The notes below the pieces were generated by a model. The model saw only the letters and a program-made list of their open reading frames with translations. It searched no databases and was not told the origin of the DNA. A stretch of DNA of 64,000 nucleotides from Limnephilus marmoratus (lineage: Eukaryota; Arthropoda; Insecta; Trichoptera; Limnephilidae): the NCBI GenBank assembly GCA_917880885.1, contig OU862919.1:51869058-51933057 (forward strand), read 5' to 3'. Shown here piece after piece: positions 9,850 to 19,927 of this stretch. Position 1 is the first letter of the stretch. Every line of letters begins with the position of its first letter. The translations under genes were made by a program, and so were the position numbers.

Positions 9850-10185
9850 ACTTGGTGACTAAGGGGTGAGGTTTATCCAGGTCGTAGTGGCGTGTGCGGC
9901 TGCCCACCGGCTGCATGGCGGGTCGAATCAAGAGAGACTGGTTGAGGGAGTCTTTTTGATCTTTCCAGCCGGACTCTCGACCCATCGCCTTGCACCACAG
10001 TTGGAGGGATGGATTGATATGTACGAATCTGGAGTCAGCGTATGTATTCCTAGCCACCCTTCATACCCTTTTCCTTCCCAAAACTTCCTATCTTTTCCTT
10101 CCTTTTAAAGACCCTCCAAACAGCATCGACTAAGATGACATAGCGAAATTATTTTCCTCAGGACCTCGAGTGTGGAGCTAATGTA
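9850..10185 (-). mobile_element. Family A repeat, copy A2
   Basis: On minus it reads TTACATTAGCTCC, CCTGAGGAAAAT, the GGGTAGGAATCT-like and CCAGATTCGTACAT part, GAGAGTCCGGCTGGAAAG, and GGGCAGCCGCACACGCCAC, ending near GGATAAACCTCACCCC. The last 80 bp of the family are missing. Confidence 0.7.
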
Positions 10186-10239
10186 AAAAAAAAAATATAT
10201 ATATATGTATAATTTTTTTTTATATATATATACCTATAT

Positions 10240-10731
10240 GACTTTTTTCTTCAAATTTTTTTTCTTCAAAATCAAACAAAAAAAATTTCCTCCACATGTC
10301 GTCACTGGTCATTCAGACCAGTAACCGACCAACTCCTCCCCCCCCCCCCCTCCAACTATCCAAAACCTACCATTTTTTTCTGTTTATGTAGAAAAAAATC
10401 AAAAATATCACCGGAGACCTAAATTTCTTTTACATTTTTTACTCTAAATAATGTAATAACACCCTATGTATATATATATACCGTATTTGACTTACTTTAA
10501 CCAGTGATTCCTGACATTATTTAGAGTAAAAATGTAAAAGAAATTTAGGTCTCCGGTGATATTTTTGATGTTTTTTTTTCTACATAAACAGAAAAAAAAA
10601 TGGTTGGTGTCGGACAGTTGGAGGGGGGCAAAGGAGTTGGTCGGTTACTCGGCTGAATGACCAGTGACGACATGTGGAAGAAATTTTTTTTGTTTGATTT
10701 TGAAGAAAAAAAATTTGAAGAAAAAAAGTCA
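10240..10731. repeat. Large fold-back (about 210-bp arms)
   Basis: Arms 10240-10454 and 10523-10731 are reverse complements with few changes, including ACATGTCGTCACTGGTCATTC on the left. The C-rich tract near 10336 pairs with the G-rich tract near 10622. Spacer 68 bp. Confidence 0.9.
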
Positions 10732-10812
10732 CTGGAGACCAAAATTTCATTCACATTTTTTACTCCTAATAATGTCGTCTGGGTCAGGAATCAGTGGTTA
10801 AAGTAAGTCAAG
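10496..10812. mobile_element. MITE with long terminal inverted repeats
   Basis: Left end TTGACTTACTTTAACCAGTG and right end CACTGATTCC-type (read on minus ACTTGACTTACTTTAACCAC) are inverted and similarity continues for about 70 bp. It forms the right half of the fold-back; the left half is a truncated inverted partner. A solitary end of the same family is at 57218-57262. Confidence 0.7.
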
Positions 10813-10834
10813 TACGTCCCTTAACACTCTGTAT

Positions 10835-10893
10835 TTCTATGAGACCTATATGAGTTAATTCGAAAAGCGAACAAATTAGGGGTTAATTCATGT
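10835..10893 (-). mobile_element. TTAA-type MITE, end fragment
   Basis: On minus: TTAACCCCTAATTTGTTCGC, AACTCATATAGGTCTCATAG. Same left end as the element at 12390. Confidence 0.65.
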
Positions 10894-12389
10894 TTACACG
10901 GTTAATAAGTTTTAGAGGGGTTAAGGATTATCTCTTAATTATCTCCACCTCTATTTAAATACGGTAATATATTCTCTGAAATCTAAATTATTGAAATAAT
11001 AATTTTGAACCGAACACGATTCGGCAAGAACACGAAAATTAGATCATTATAAGTAATTATAAATACCCACGTGTTAAAGAGTGAAGACTACTGCCATCTA
11101 GCGGCATATTTTTGTAGCCTATTGTTAGTTGATATTGCATTTTACAGATTAGCGACGTAAGACTAAACTAAAATGAAATGTTAGACGGTAAAGTAGATTT
11201 CTGTTTTTATACCGTATAATGTACAATGGTGACACAAGAGTGTTGTTTAATGTTGATAGTATTGGAAAATATTATTATAAATAGTCTGCGTTTCTAGTTT
11301 AAAGCTCTCTTAATTCGTGGATTTCCTGTAAACAGCTAGCATTGTCTAGCAAGTGGTCAAAGTGACCAAATTTAGTGTTTTGTCGGGTCGGGACAAATTG
11401 TAACAATGTGCATGTGAATAAAACCAAAGGAATTCCTCCTTGAATCCAGATGTTTTTACTTGACGTCCTTCGGCTGATTACCAATTTATAACACCACGTA
11501 TTTAAGTATTCTACTCGTACTAAGCTAATGCTAACTTGAATTGTGAGTTTCTCAATTTTTTAGAATTATGTTAAAAATAAATATTTTTTTCATGTCGATT
11601 TTTTGATCAGCTGTTTACGGTTAAAATTAAGTCTTTTTCCACAGATATGCACCTTTTATTATCAGACAACATACAGAAATCGAAAATTTTCTATGTTGAC
11701 TCGAATAAGTACCTCTCACGGCAGTTTCAAAGTAACAAATACGCAGGTTTCGCGCTTTATAAACTTTGCGATTTTTTTATAAATCCTACAAATATGAGAT
11801 AAACGGTAAAATACAGGTTAATTTATTGGCTATATGGTATTATAATAAGTTTTTATGTTTCCATGTTAAAATTCGAAGGTATGATTTTTTTAATGTTGGC
11901 CAAAAATTTTAATAATGATCTTCTGGGAAAGCAAATTTATTTATTACGCGTAGTCGCTCCAGCCGTAAAAGACTTTTCTTCTCACAGTTGAAGTTTACGG
12001 AGTCATTTAGTGAGCGTAGCGAAGTCCTGTTTTAACTCAACCGTTGGCCTTACATCCGTCTATAAAATAGTTTTTAGGTTCCGTTTTCGGTTTTGGAAAT
12101 CTGATACATCCACTTTTTTTTATTAAAGAAAGCCTCACTTTGATTTGACCGCTAACTTTGTCTTATTTTGATAATATGTGTAACTTTTAATGAGCTTTCC
12201 AATATTATGGTACCTACGTGTAAAAAAAAGTTTTAAAAAAGAACTGTCATTGAGATATTGACATTTCTTTTGCTAAATTGTACGAATCCTTATTGGAAAA
12301 CAAAATATGCTACCTAAAAAACATGGTTTCTAATTATAAGTACCTACTTACAAGCCCTACGATTTCAGATGAAATTTTGGTTTGATTTA
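10894..12389. other. Non-coding DNA, nothing recognised
   Basis: About 1.5 kb without a supported gene. Short frames on either strand have no motif. Confidence 0.4.
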
Positions 12390-12744
12390 TTAACCCTTCA
12401 TTCTAATTTGTTCGCTTTTGGAAACAGCTCACATAGATCTCATAGAAATCGTTGTGTCTCCTTCACTATCGTGGTGAGAAATATGATCTTAACGGTGTTA
12501 GAAAGAGAAAACACACTGCTTTGTGTTAAATTCTAAAAGTTAACCACAAAATAATAAAAATGGACACCTCTTTGAAACCATAATTTCCGACCGCGATTTC
12601 AAAAAGATTTATGAAAATTTGTAAATTTTTTATTAAATATTTTAACATGAAACAACAAAAAAGTGAGGCAACGATAATGTTATTTAGTCATTTTAAATAT
12701 ATGTAGGATTACAAAAGATTTTTTAAATATTTATATTGAGGGAT

Positions 12745-13021
12745 CACAGGATTTGTAGGTCCAATTAGGAGTTATACCGAGCCGAACCCTCTGATATGAA
12801 AACATCTGGAGTCGGTGAATTATTTTCCCATTTGATCTCTGGTAGGATGACATGTTGTTCTTGTATTGATTTGTATTTATTATACTTATATAGTGCAATT
12901 GCATGGCGTGAATTGACTAGATGATAATTTGTGGAAAAGTGTGTGAAAGGGTTTATTTTTTGCTGTGGGGAAGATTTAACCCAAACATAAAGTCTGTCAG
13001 AAGAAAATAGCAAAGGATAAT
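12745..13021 (-). other. Possible inverted 5' piece of the LINE
   Basis: An 82-codon opposite-strand frame directly abuts the LINE coding region. Inversion of the 5' part is a known outcome of twin priming in LINEs. I cannot match the peptide to a LINE domain, so this is only a possibility. Confidence 0.25.
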
Positions 13022-15226
13022 GTGAAAATCAAAACCGTCATAGATAACAATCTTTTGAAGGACAGATTAAAGGAGGAATCATGGCAGTCAGTCCTATCAT
13101 CTCAAGATGTTAATTCAGCTGCTGAAAATTTTATAAAGTGTTTAAAAATGCATGTGAAAAATTGTTCGTCTGTACAAAGTGAAAAACATAACATGAAGTA
13201 CTTAAAACCTTGGATAAATGATGGAATTATTAAATGCCTCAGAACCCGTGACAAATTGCACTACAAATGTAGAGAAGAGTTAAATAATATTCAATTGCTG
13301 AACTATTACAAAAGATATAGAAACTGGTGTACAAAAATCATAAAATATACAAAACAAGCGTATTACAGAAGAAAATTGGATAACGTCAATGGAAATACCA
13401 AACAACAGTGGAAGATTATAAAGGAGGCTGTAAATATACGAAAGGAACAATTGTCTATAAAAAAATTAAAAATCAACAACAATATTATCTCAATGGAGGA
13501 GAATCCAAATATAATCACTAATCACGTAAATAACTTCTTCAGCGATATTGGTCCTAGATTCGCCAAAAATTTGTGCAGCGCAAACAAAACTACCGAAATG
13601 TGTCTTGTAAACAATTTTATACCTAGTACTCAAGTAACAGGAGACACATTTAAATTTAAATCTACTAACATTTATGAAGTTACAAAAGTGATACATGAAT
13701 TAAAAATGTCTTTTTCCTGTGGCATTGATGGCTTAAGTACAATGGTGTATAAACAAAACGTTTCTGTATTGGCTGGTCCCATATCACATATTGTTAACAT
13801 TAGTTTTAAAAATGGCGTGTTTCCCTCTCATTGTAAGATTGCTAAGGTTATTCCTCTTTTCAAAGGTGGAGATCAGCTAGATGTTAACAATTATCGACCC
13901 ATATCCTTGCTCAATACTCTCTCAAAAGTAATAGAGAGATTGGTAAAGTCAAGATTAGTTTCATTCTTAGAAAAGCACAAAATACTCTCCGACAATCAAT
14001 TCGGTTTCAGAGAGAATAAAGGTACGAGTGATGCTGTATTGAAGGTACTGACCAAAGTTATAAGCGCGCTGGATTATGGCAACAAAGCTTTAGCGGTGTT
14101 TTTGGACTTATCAAAAGCATTTGATACAGTTTCCCATGAATTGCTCCTTAAAAAATTATCATCTCTAGGCATTGATAGTACAGCAATGGGTTGGTTCAGA
14201 TCTTATCTTAGTGATAGAACGCAGCAAGTAGAGATAAATAAAATATTAAGCAATGGTAAATCAATCTCCTTTGGAGTCCCGCAAGGTAGTGTGCTTGGGC
14301 CAATATTGTTTCTAATATATATAAATGATTTATGTAATCTGAATATTCCTGGTAACATCGTTAGTTTTGCAGATGATACTACCTTAATATTTGAGGGTAA
14401 AACTTGGGATGAAACATTTGACAAATGTAATACAGGTTTAAGAGTGGTAAATAGTTGGTTAAATAATAGTATTTTAACTTTGAACATACAAAAAACCAAA
14501 TATATCACTTTTAGCATTTCAAGTAAAAGTCAACCTTCTGCCACTCATAATTTAATAATACACAATTGTTTGCAAACCTGTAACTGTAACCCTGTAGAAA
14601 ATGTAGTCAGCATCAAATACCTTGGCGTAAAAATAGATAAATTTTTAAGATGGAACGATCATGTTAATATGTTGGTAAATAATATTAGGAGACTTACCTA
14701 TATCTTTAAAGAACTCAGACATATACTAGACAAGGAAAAATTGAAGATGGTTTATTTTGCAATAATCCAGTCTCTACTTTCTTATAATATAGTGTGCTGG
14801 GGTTCTTGCCAAAAGACTTATATAGAACCACTTAACATTGCCCAAAAACTGATCCTTAAAGTTATGTTCAAGAAAAAATTTAGATATCCAAGTCATATAC
14901 TTTATAAGGAATGTAATGTCATGAATGTAAAACAGCTGTATATTACACAAACACTTTGTAAATTTTTTAATAATATTAATATTGCAGAAAGAACTCAGCA
15001 AATTCGTACTACTAGAATTGGGTCTGGTCTTAACTTTGTGGCAATTCAAACTAAATCTTCTTTTGGTCAAAGAAATTACTTCTATCAGGCTCCACTCATA
15101 TTTAATAGCCTTCCAGAACATATTAAGTCATCTAATTCCTTGTGCACTTTTAAAAAGATGGTTAAATTATTCGTATTAGCCGAAGATTGCCAATTGATTT
15201 TTTCTACATTGTCATTTCTAAATTAA
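13022..15226 (+). CDS. LINE ORF2 fragment: linker, reverse transcriptase, C-terminus
   Basis: A 734-codon open frame for a non-LTR reverse transcriptase. The first 230 residues are the region between endonuclease and RT (HVNNFFSDIGPRFA near residue 170 is typical just before the RT). RT motifs follow: SCGIDGLS, VIPLFKGGDQLDVNNYRPISLLNTLSKVIER, FGFRENKGTSDA, FLDLSKAFDTVSH (motif A), GVPQGSVLGPILF (motif B), FADD with Asp451-Asp452 (motif C), then a complete C-terminus (YFYQAPLIFNSLPEHIK). Translation as drawn begins at a GTG; the frame is open back to about 12980, so the true start lies in missing sequence. There is no endonuclease on this strand. It is intact enough to be recent. Jockey/CR1 superfamily; exact clade not certain. 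Confidence 0.92.
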   Translation: MKIKTVIDNNLLKDRLKEESWQSVLSSQDVNSAAENFIKCLKMHVKNCSSVQSEKHNMKYLKPWINDGIIKCLRTRDKLHYKCREELNNIQLLNYYKRYRNWCTKIIKYTKQAYYRRKLDNVNGNTKQQWKIIKEAVNIRKEQLSIKKLKINNNIISMEENPNIITNHVNNFFSDIGPRFAKNLCSANKTTEMCLVNNFIPSTQVTGDTFKFKSTNIYEVTKVIHELKMSFSCGIDGLSTMVYKQNVSVLAGPISHIVNISFKNGVFPSHCKIAKVIPLFKGGDQLDVNNYRPISLLNTLSKVIERLVKSRLVSFLEKHKILSDNQFGFRENKGTSDAVLKVLTKVISALDYGNKALAVFLDLSKAFDTVSHELLLKKLSSLGIDSTAMGWFRSYLSDRTQQVEINKILSNGKSISFGVPQGSVLGPILFLIYINDLCNLNIPGNIVSFADDTTLIFEGKTWDETFDKCNTGLRVVNSWLNNSILTLNIQKTKYITFSISSKSQPSATHNLIIHNCLQTCNCNPVENVVSIKYLGVKIDKFLRWNDHVNMLVNNIRRLTYIFKELRHILDKEKLKMVYFAIIQSLLSYNIVCWGSCQKTYIEPLNIAQKLILKVMFKKKFRYPSHILYKECNVMNVKQLYITQTLCKFFNNINIAERTQQIRTTRIGSGLNFVAIQTKSSFGQRNYFYQAPLIFNSLPEHIKSSNSLCTFKKMVKLFVLAEDCQLIFSTLSFLN

Positions 15227-16207
15227 TAGCATATTGATTATTTATTACAGTATATTTACTGTTAATATATAAAAATTTTTTCTTATTAACTTACCATTAC
15301 GTATTAATTTTCTAACCGAACCTAATTTTAAATATTATAAATTAAACAACTTGCAAAAAAAAAGTTATTTCAAAGCTAATTTCAACATATGGTCACTCTA
15401 CATGTTTTACGTTATAATGTATTTGTAGAGGCCCATTCTGTGAGAAATATTATTGTAACAATATTGTCTTTCAACACATTATCTTGTATACTCTATAAAA
15501 TTGTTAATGTCAAATCAAAATGAAGTTCAAAATTTCAATTTAAACAATAACACCTAAATTAAAAAGGTAAAGAAACAATAAATAAATAAATATATAGGGG
15601 TTACCGTATCCCATAACTTTGTCAAAACTAAAAGATCACACGGATGGCATTTCTAAGGTGTCACTGACATTATAAAATACAATCGTATTTTAATGAAAAC
15701 GGGCACTTAAATGGAATGAAAACAATAATGTTGTGATCAAAACGGTTTCTTTCATATTTATTTCCTAATTATTTGATAGTCACTTTAATATTGCATAAGA
15801 AAGATTCGCTCTAATTTAATCGCTTATAAATCTTTGTTTTTTTTTTCATTGTTTATTTTTTACACCTATTTAAAAAAAAAACCTAAGGACATGTATTTTT
15901 TTAGTTTTATATAACTAATGATATAGTGAATGAGAACATTTTGTCTGATCTCTCAACACTTTGTTATTAATTCATATATTTTTGTCACTTATTATTTTCT
16001 CTGTTTATCATTTTATTTTTAAATTTTATGATTTTGCTTTTACTTAACTGTTTTGCATGACCAATATTTGCGTGTGTTATTTTTATTAAATTGTGAAATT
16101 ATTAACCCCGATACAGGCGAACCCTAGTGGGGTTAATAATTACATGCTAAAAATATATGTACCTACATAAATTGTGAAGAAGCAATAAATAAATAAATAA
16201 ATAAAAA
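15227..16207 (+). other. LINE 3' untranslated region and (AATA)n tail
   Basis: Non-coding, ends in GCAATAAATAAATAAATAA (about 16180-16205), a short-repeat tail typical of several LINE clades that do not use poly(A). Just before it, ATTATTAACCCC (16098-16109) pairs perfectly with GGGGTTAATAAT (16129-16140), giving a 12-bp stem. An internal AATAAATAAATA near 15580 may be an older tail. Confidence 0.7.
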
Positions 16208-16509
16208 TAAATGTCATTTGTCTAATTGAATATATATGTATTTTTTTCACTATCAGTAATTTTCATTCGAAGTGTTAGGTGGGCCATTTTTTTTAATTTT
16301 TGTGTTTGCGTTAAACAATTTTATATTTTAAAGAAAAACACTCTTTTTATATCTAATAATAAAATTTAAAAAAAGCGTATTTCATTACCTTTCAAAAATA
16401 GTTTTTAGTTTTTGAATGCATTCAGGAATATTGCATTAATTTGAATTTTAATGCAAATCGAAAATATTTTGACCTTCTGACAGAATACGCCCGAGTCCTG
16501 AAGGGTTAA

Positions 16510-17190
16510 ATATTATGAGAGACAATTAGAAATGTACCTTTTTGGACCAGAAGTCTTTTGTTCATGGAACTGCTAATCCGAATTAATCAATTAAATAAAC
16601 CGTATCCATCTTACTTCAGTACTTTGGGCATTTCGTTAAAAAATATAAACAAATTATTCTAAACGTTCCCCAGTGAATCCGATAAGCGAATGTTTTAGTT
16701 AGCAGAATTTATTGGAAGAGGCAAGAAACAATTAATACAACGGCTTTGCGAATATATGAGCTTTCTTAGACATTTAGTTAAGCAGGAGATATTAATTGCC
16801 AATTAAAATCTTAGTCTAATACCCATTGCTGTTAATTTTCCAATAAATAATTACAGCTCGATAGGTTGAGGAATAAGGCGATTAGAGAAATCTATCGATC
16901 GCTGTCGGAACGATTATTTGCTTCAAATATATACATTTTTTTAATACTTATCTATTTAAAAAATAATGCACGATAGAAGGCTTTTATTATTATTATTACG
17001 TGACAGCATAAACAAAGTAAAAAACGTACGTTATTTATCCTAATAATGCTGCAGCTTTCTTTACATTAAATATTGGTGAGATAAAAGATGAGGCACATAC
17101 GTGTGTGTCTGTTTGCTCCAAAGTACTACTTTTTTACATATGAAGGGTACAGATATAACGTATTGCTGCTCTCGCTATGTAAGATAATGA
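16510..17190. other. Non-coding DNA, nothing recognised
   Basis: No supported gene. Confidence 0.4.
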
Positions 17191-17194
17191 TTGT

Positions 17195-17640
17195 ATTTTT
17201 TCTTTAGGGGGGGTGCAGATATACATCCAAAGTGTGTCTCATTTTCGACTGTTGTTATTTAGTAAGTATCTAGTAATTTATCTTTGTCTTACTAACCTAT
17301 TTTTTTGCATTTTGTTTTTCCTGTTAGGCACTTGCATACTGCTTACTGACAACGTATTACTATCAACTGGAGGTCTAGATTCACAATAACACAAAAAATT
17401 AGAATTTTACGAGAGCCTTGAAGAAGTAACTATCTGATACTTATACCAGAGCGGGTAAGTGGTGGATAACCTCCAATGCTGTTATTTAGTGTGTAAGAAA
17501 GAGCTGCAGCTTTATATGTTGAACAAAAGCAAAACCATCAGCACATTGACGTTTTTGAATTTTTGGAATTTAGTCACACTTCAATATTATACTTGTAACA
17601 ATATTTCGTACTTAGATAAATAATCGTCACGGCTAGTAGC
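17195..17640 (+). repeat. Dispersed repeat family C, copy 1 (interrupted)
   Basis: Shares with 48970-49200 the blocks GGGGTGCAGA, GACTGTTG, TTTAGTGTGTAAGAAAGAG, CAAAAGCAAAAC and CAATATTATACTT. Interrupted by the insertion at 17264-17480. Confidence 0.7.
17264..17480. mobile_element. 217-bp insertion with 10-bp target duplication
   Basis: GTTATTTAGT occurs at 17254-17263 and again at 17481-17490, and family C copy 2 is continuous across this point. The inserted DNA has no A tail or inverted ends that I can see, so its class is open. Confidence 0.7.
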
Positions 17641-17814
17641 ATTGTGGAAGTCTACGGAGGCGTCACGGTGCTTATAGGCAACACAAAAACCCATATAATA
17701 AATACTGTGTTTGCTATTTTCAGGTATAACCTTAATGGAAATAATATCTCAGGACCTCCTTTTAATGAATGTAATTTGCGGTTATTACAATATTACGGTT
17801 ATTACAATAAGGTT

Positions 17815-18679
17815 TGTTACGATGCACAAATAAGCCCCTACTAATTATTCACCCACGCCACTGCACAGGCTACAGTTTCGCTCTTTCGCCGCAAATGCGA
17901 GCCAAATGCGAGCAATGGTCGGCGAAGCCGCCGACTCTCGACACTTCCTAGGCAGAGCGCTCCGCGAACAGTCGATTGTTTTGTTAAGGAGAAATTCTCT
18001 CCGCAGGGCACCTTTGTGGCCCGAGTCATCCGCGACGCAATATGGCGTCGGGAATTTAATACACAAATGCGTGTTCTAGATGCTACGGCAGACAAGGCCG
18101 AGGCGTAATTTAAAGTACAGTGACAATGTTTACGTGTGTGGGACGTTTCACCTGGAGACTCCTGTTGGAACGAGATCCCCTCTGCTGCGGACGAGGATTG
18201 GACCTGCCGCCTCCATCGCAGTAAGCCCCCTTAAATTAATGTGTTCTATTTGCCCTCGCGATTTTACCTGAGCAACGACGACCCCAGAGAGGACAGGTTG
18301 AGAGACTTACCGTGTAGGGACATTCTAGCCAGGAACTGCCTTTTAACCTTGTATTTCTGTGTTTTCTCACAATACATTTTGTTTGTTTTACCTAAATACC
18401 GTTCTTTTATTGAGGAGATTGTTCGAGGGTGATCACGGCCAGTATTTCCCCCCATGTAAAACATTCCAAACAGCCTACCGGCGACCACACCACCCTGATG
18501 ACGAGGGTCTCCCTTGCTTGCCGTTGGTTCGAGCTAGCCGCCTGCAAGGTAGGTCGGAGCCCGCCCTGTGGTGCCGCCCTCCTGGTGGCACCCGGGCCCA
18601 GCGAGGTTCTAGTTCCTATACGGGGCGTAGTCCCCGAGCGCAACTCTGACACCATGTAGCCACTGCCAGGTTGTTAGCA
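17815..18679 (+). repeat. Element 1 5' LTR (865 bp)
   Basis: Starts TGTTACGATGC, ends TTGTTAGCA. The position matching the poly(A) signal of the 3' LTR reads AATACA here (18371-18376) instead of AATAAA. Short frames within it are not genes. Confidence 0.95.
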
Positions 18680-18680
18680 C

Positions 18681-18699
18681 TGGCGCGCTAACTCTGGGG
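18681..18699 (+). other. Element 1 primer-binding site
   Basis: TGGCGCGCTAACTCTGGGGC begins one base after the LTR. TGGCGC plus the downstream GGGGC resembles the tRNA-Lys-type site of gypsy, but the middle differs, so the tRNA is uncertain. Confidence 0.6.
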
Positions 18700-19927
18700 C
18701 ATTTTTTTTCTCCCCATCTTTTCCCCCACGTTGTGTTAGCACTGACGCTATAACGTGGAGGTTTTTTTTTGGATTTTTTTACCCTAACTGGCACTGTGAT
18801 GACCTCGAGCAAGATTCTCGAGCTATAAGAAATCTCTTTAATGGCAAATTTTGTGGCTTCTAGCATGCACTTACGGAATATCCATCGATATTCTATTATT
18901 GTAAATTATGTTATTCTGTAATACTAACTATTACGGTTCAAAATATTGTACCTATTACGTGCGGAAGCTACAAAATTCATAAAAACCCCTGTCGAAAATT
19001 GTATCAACATTGCATCATAATTTGCGCCGCCCGCCATTTTCAAACATTCCAGAAGCATTGCGTGCGCGCGAAATCTCCAACGTTTTTTTACACACGGCGG
19101 AAGCTAGCCGTTTGGAGCATAATTGCCCTGTGCGCAGAATTCGTGCGCAGTTGGTGTGTTACTGCCGCCCTGCGGTAGAACTTGTAAATCACTGATACGC
19201 AGAGATATGAATCAAACATTCTCGTATGTATTGCTTGGAAATTCTTGTTTTGTCTGTTTTCGCAACTAAAATAATTACGGAATACAACAATAGTGCCTCT
19301 ATAAGCACATCGTCTGTACACATCATTTGTTGACGCAGCAAAAAGGAGTTCCTATGTTATATAACAAAGGTAGCCTCTAGCGGGAACCTTCCACTACATC
19401 ACTCAATTGGCCCAAGCAATTTCAAGTTGCCTTTTCATAAATCCATAATGCTGTCTAATTAATAACTTACCTTTTTCCCAGTGCTTATACAGGTACATTA
19501 AGTTCTTTTTTTCTGTTTTTCTACAAAATAAGTGATCATCAAACGTCAAGGTGACAGTTGTGATTATCAAACGTCAAAGTGACAGTGGTGATTATCAAAC
19601 GCCAAATAACAGTGCTTCATTAAAAAAGTGTTGTCTAAATGAAATAAACTAGTGGTGTGCTCAAATAATAGCCGCATTTAAGTGATTTTCTCCTCGGAAA
19701 ATTAGTGTTCTTTTTTCATTTTATTGGGAAGTGCCATTTTGGAAGTTTTCCCAGTTTTCAGTGCAGTTAGTGACAAGTGAACAAAAGTGCACTACAAAAA
19801 TTAAATTTCTTGTTTCCCTAGGGGAACCCCTGGCCAAAAATTTGAAAATTCCTGGACTTGGGAAATTTCGGAAATTTTTTTTTCTTTCTTCTCTTCTCCA
19901 AGGAGCACGGTTTTAAACAACACCACA
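18700..19927 (+). other. Element 1 leader
   Basis: About 1.2 kb without coding function. Near its end it holds the 3 x 28-bp array listed separately; a long repeated leader is reminiscent of the insulator region of Drosophila gypsy, but no Su(Hw)-type site is claimed. Confidence 0.7.
19532..19615 (+). repeat. 3 x 28-bp tandem repeat in leader
   Basis: Units GTGATCATCAAACGTCAAGG..., GTGATTATCAAACGTCAAAG..., GTGATTATCAAACGCCAAAT... at 19532, 19560 and 19588; the core ATCAAACGTCAA is shared. Confidence 0.9.

Larger units (their letters stand above)
12390..16509 (+). mobile_element. TTAA-flanked piggyBac-type MITE split by a LINE
   Basis: Left end TTAACCCTTCATTC (12390) and right end CCTGAAGGGTTAA (ending 16509) are inverted and share the TTAA target expected of piggyBac-type elements. 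Left part to about 12740 and right part from about 16208 match, in order, the continuous copy at 55168-55724 (minus): AATTTGTTCGC, CTCATAGAAATCG, CACTATC, GAGAAATATG, then AGCGTATTTCATTACC and GACCTTCTGACAGAATACGC. The intervening 3.4 kb is the LINE below. Confidence 0.75.

Noticed and set aside
18080..18660. Several 60-96 codon frames in the element 1 LTRs
   Set aside because: They appear in both LTRs, overlap on opposite strands and show no motif; GC-rich LTR DNA explains them.
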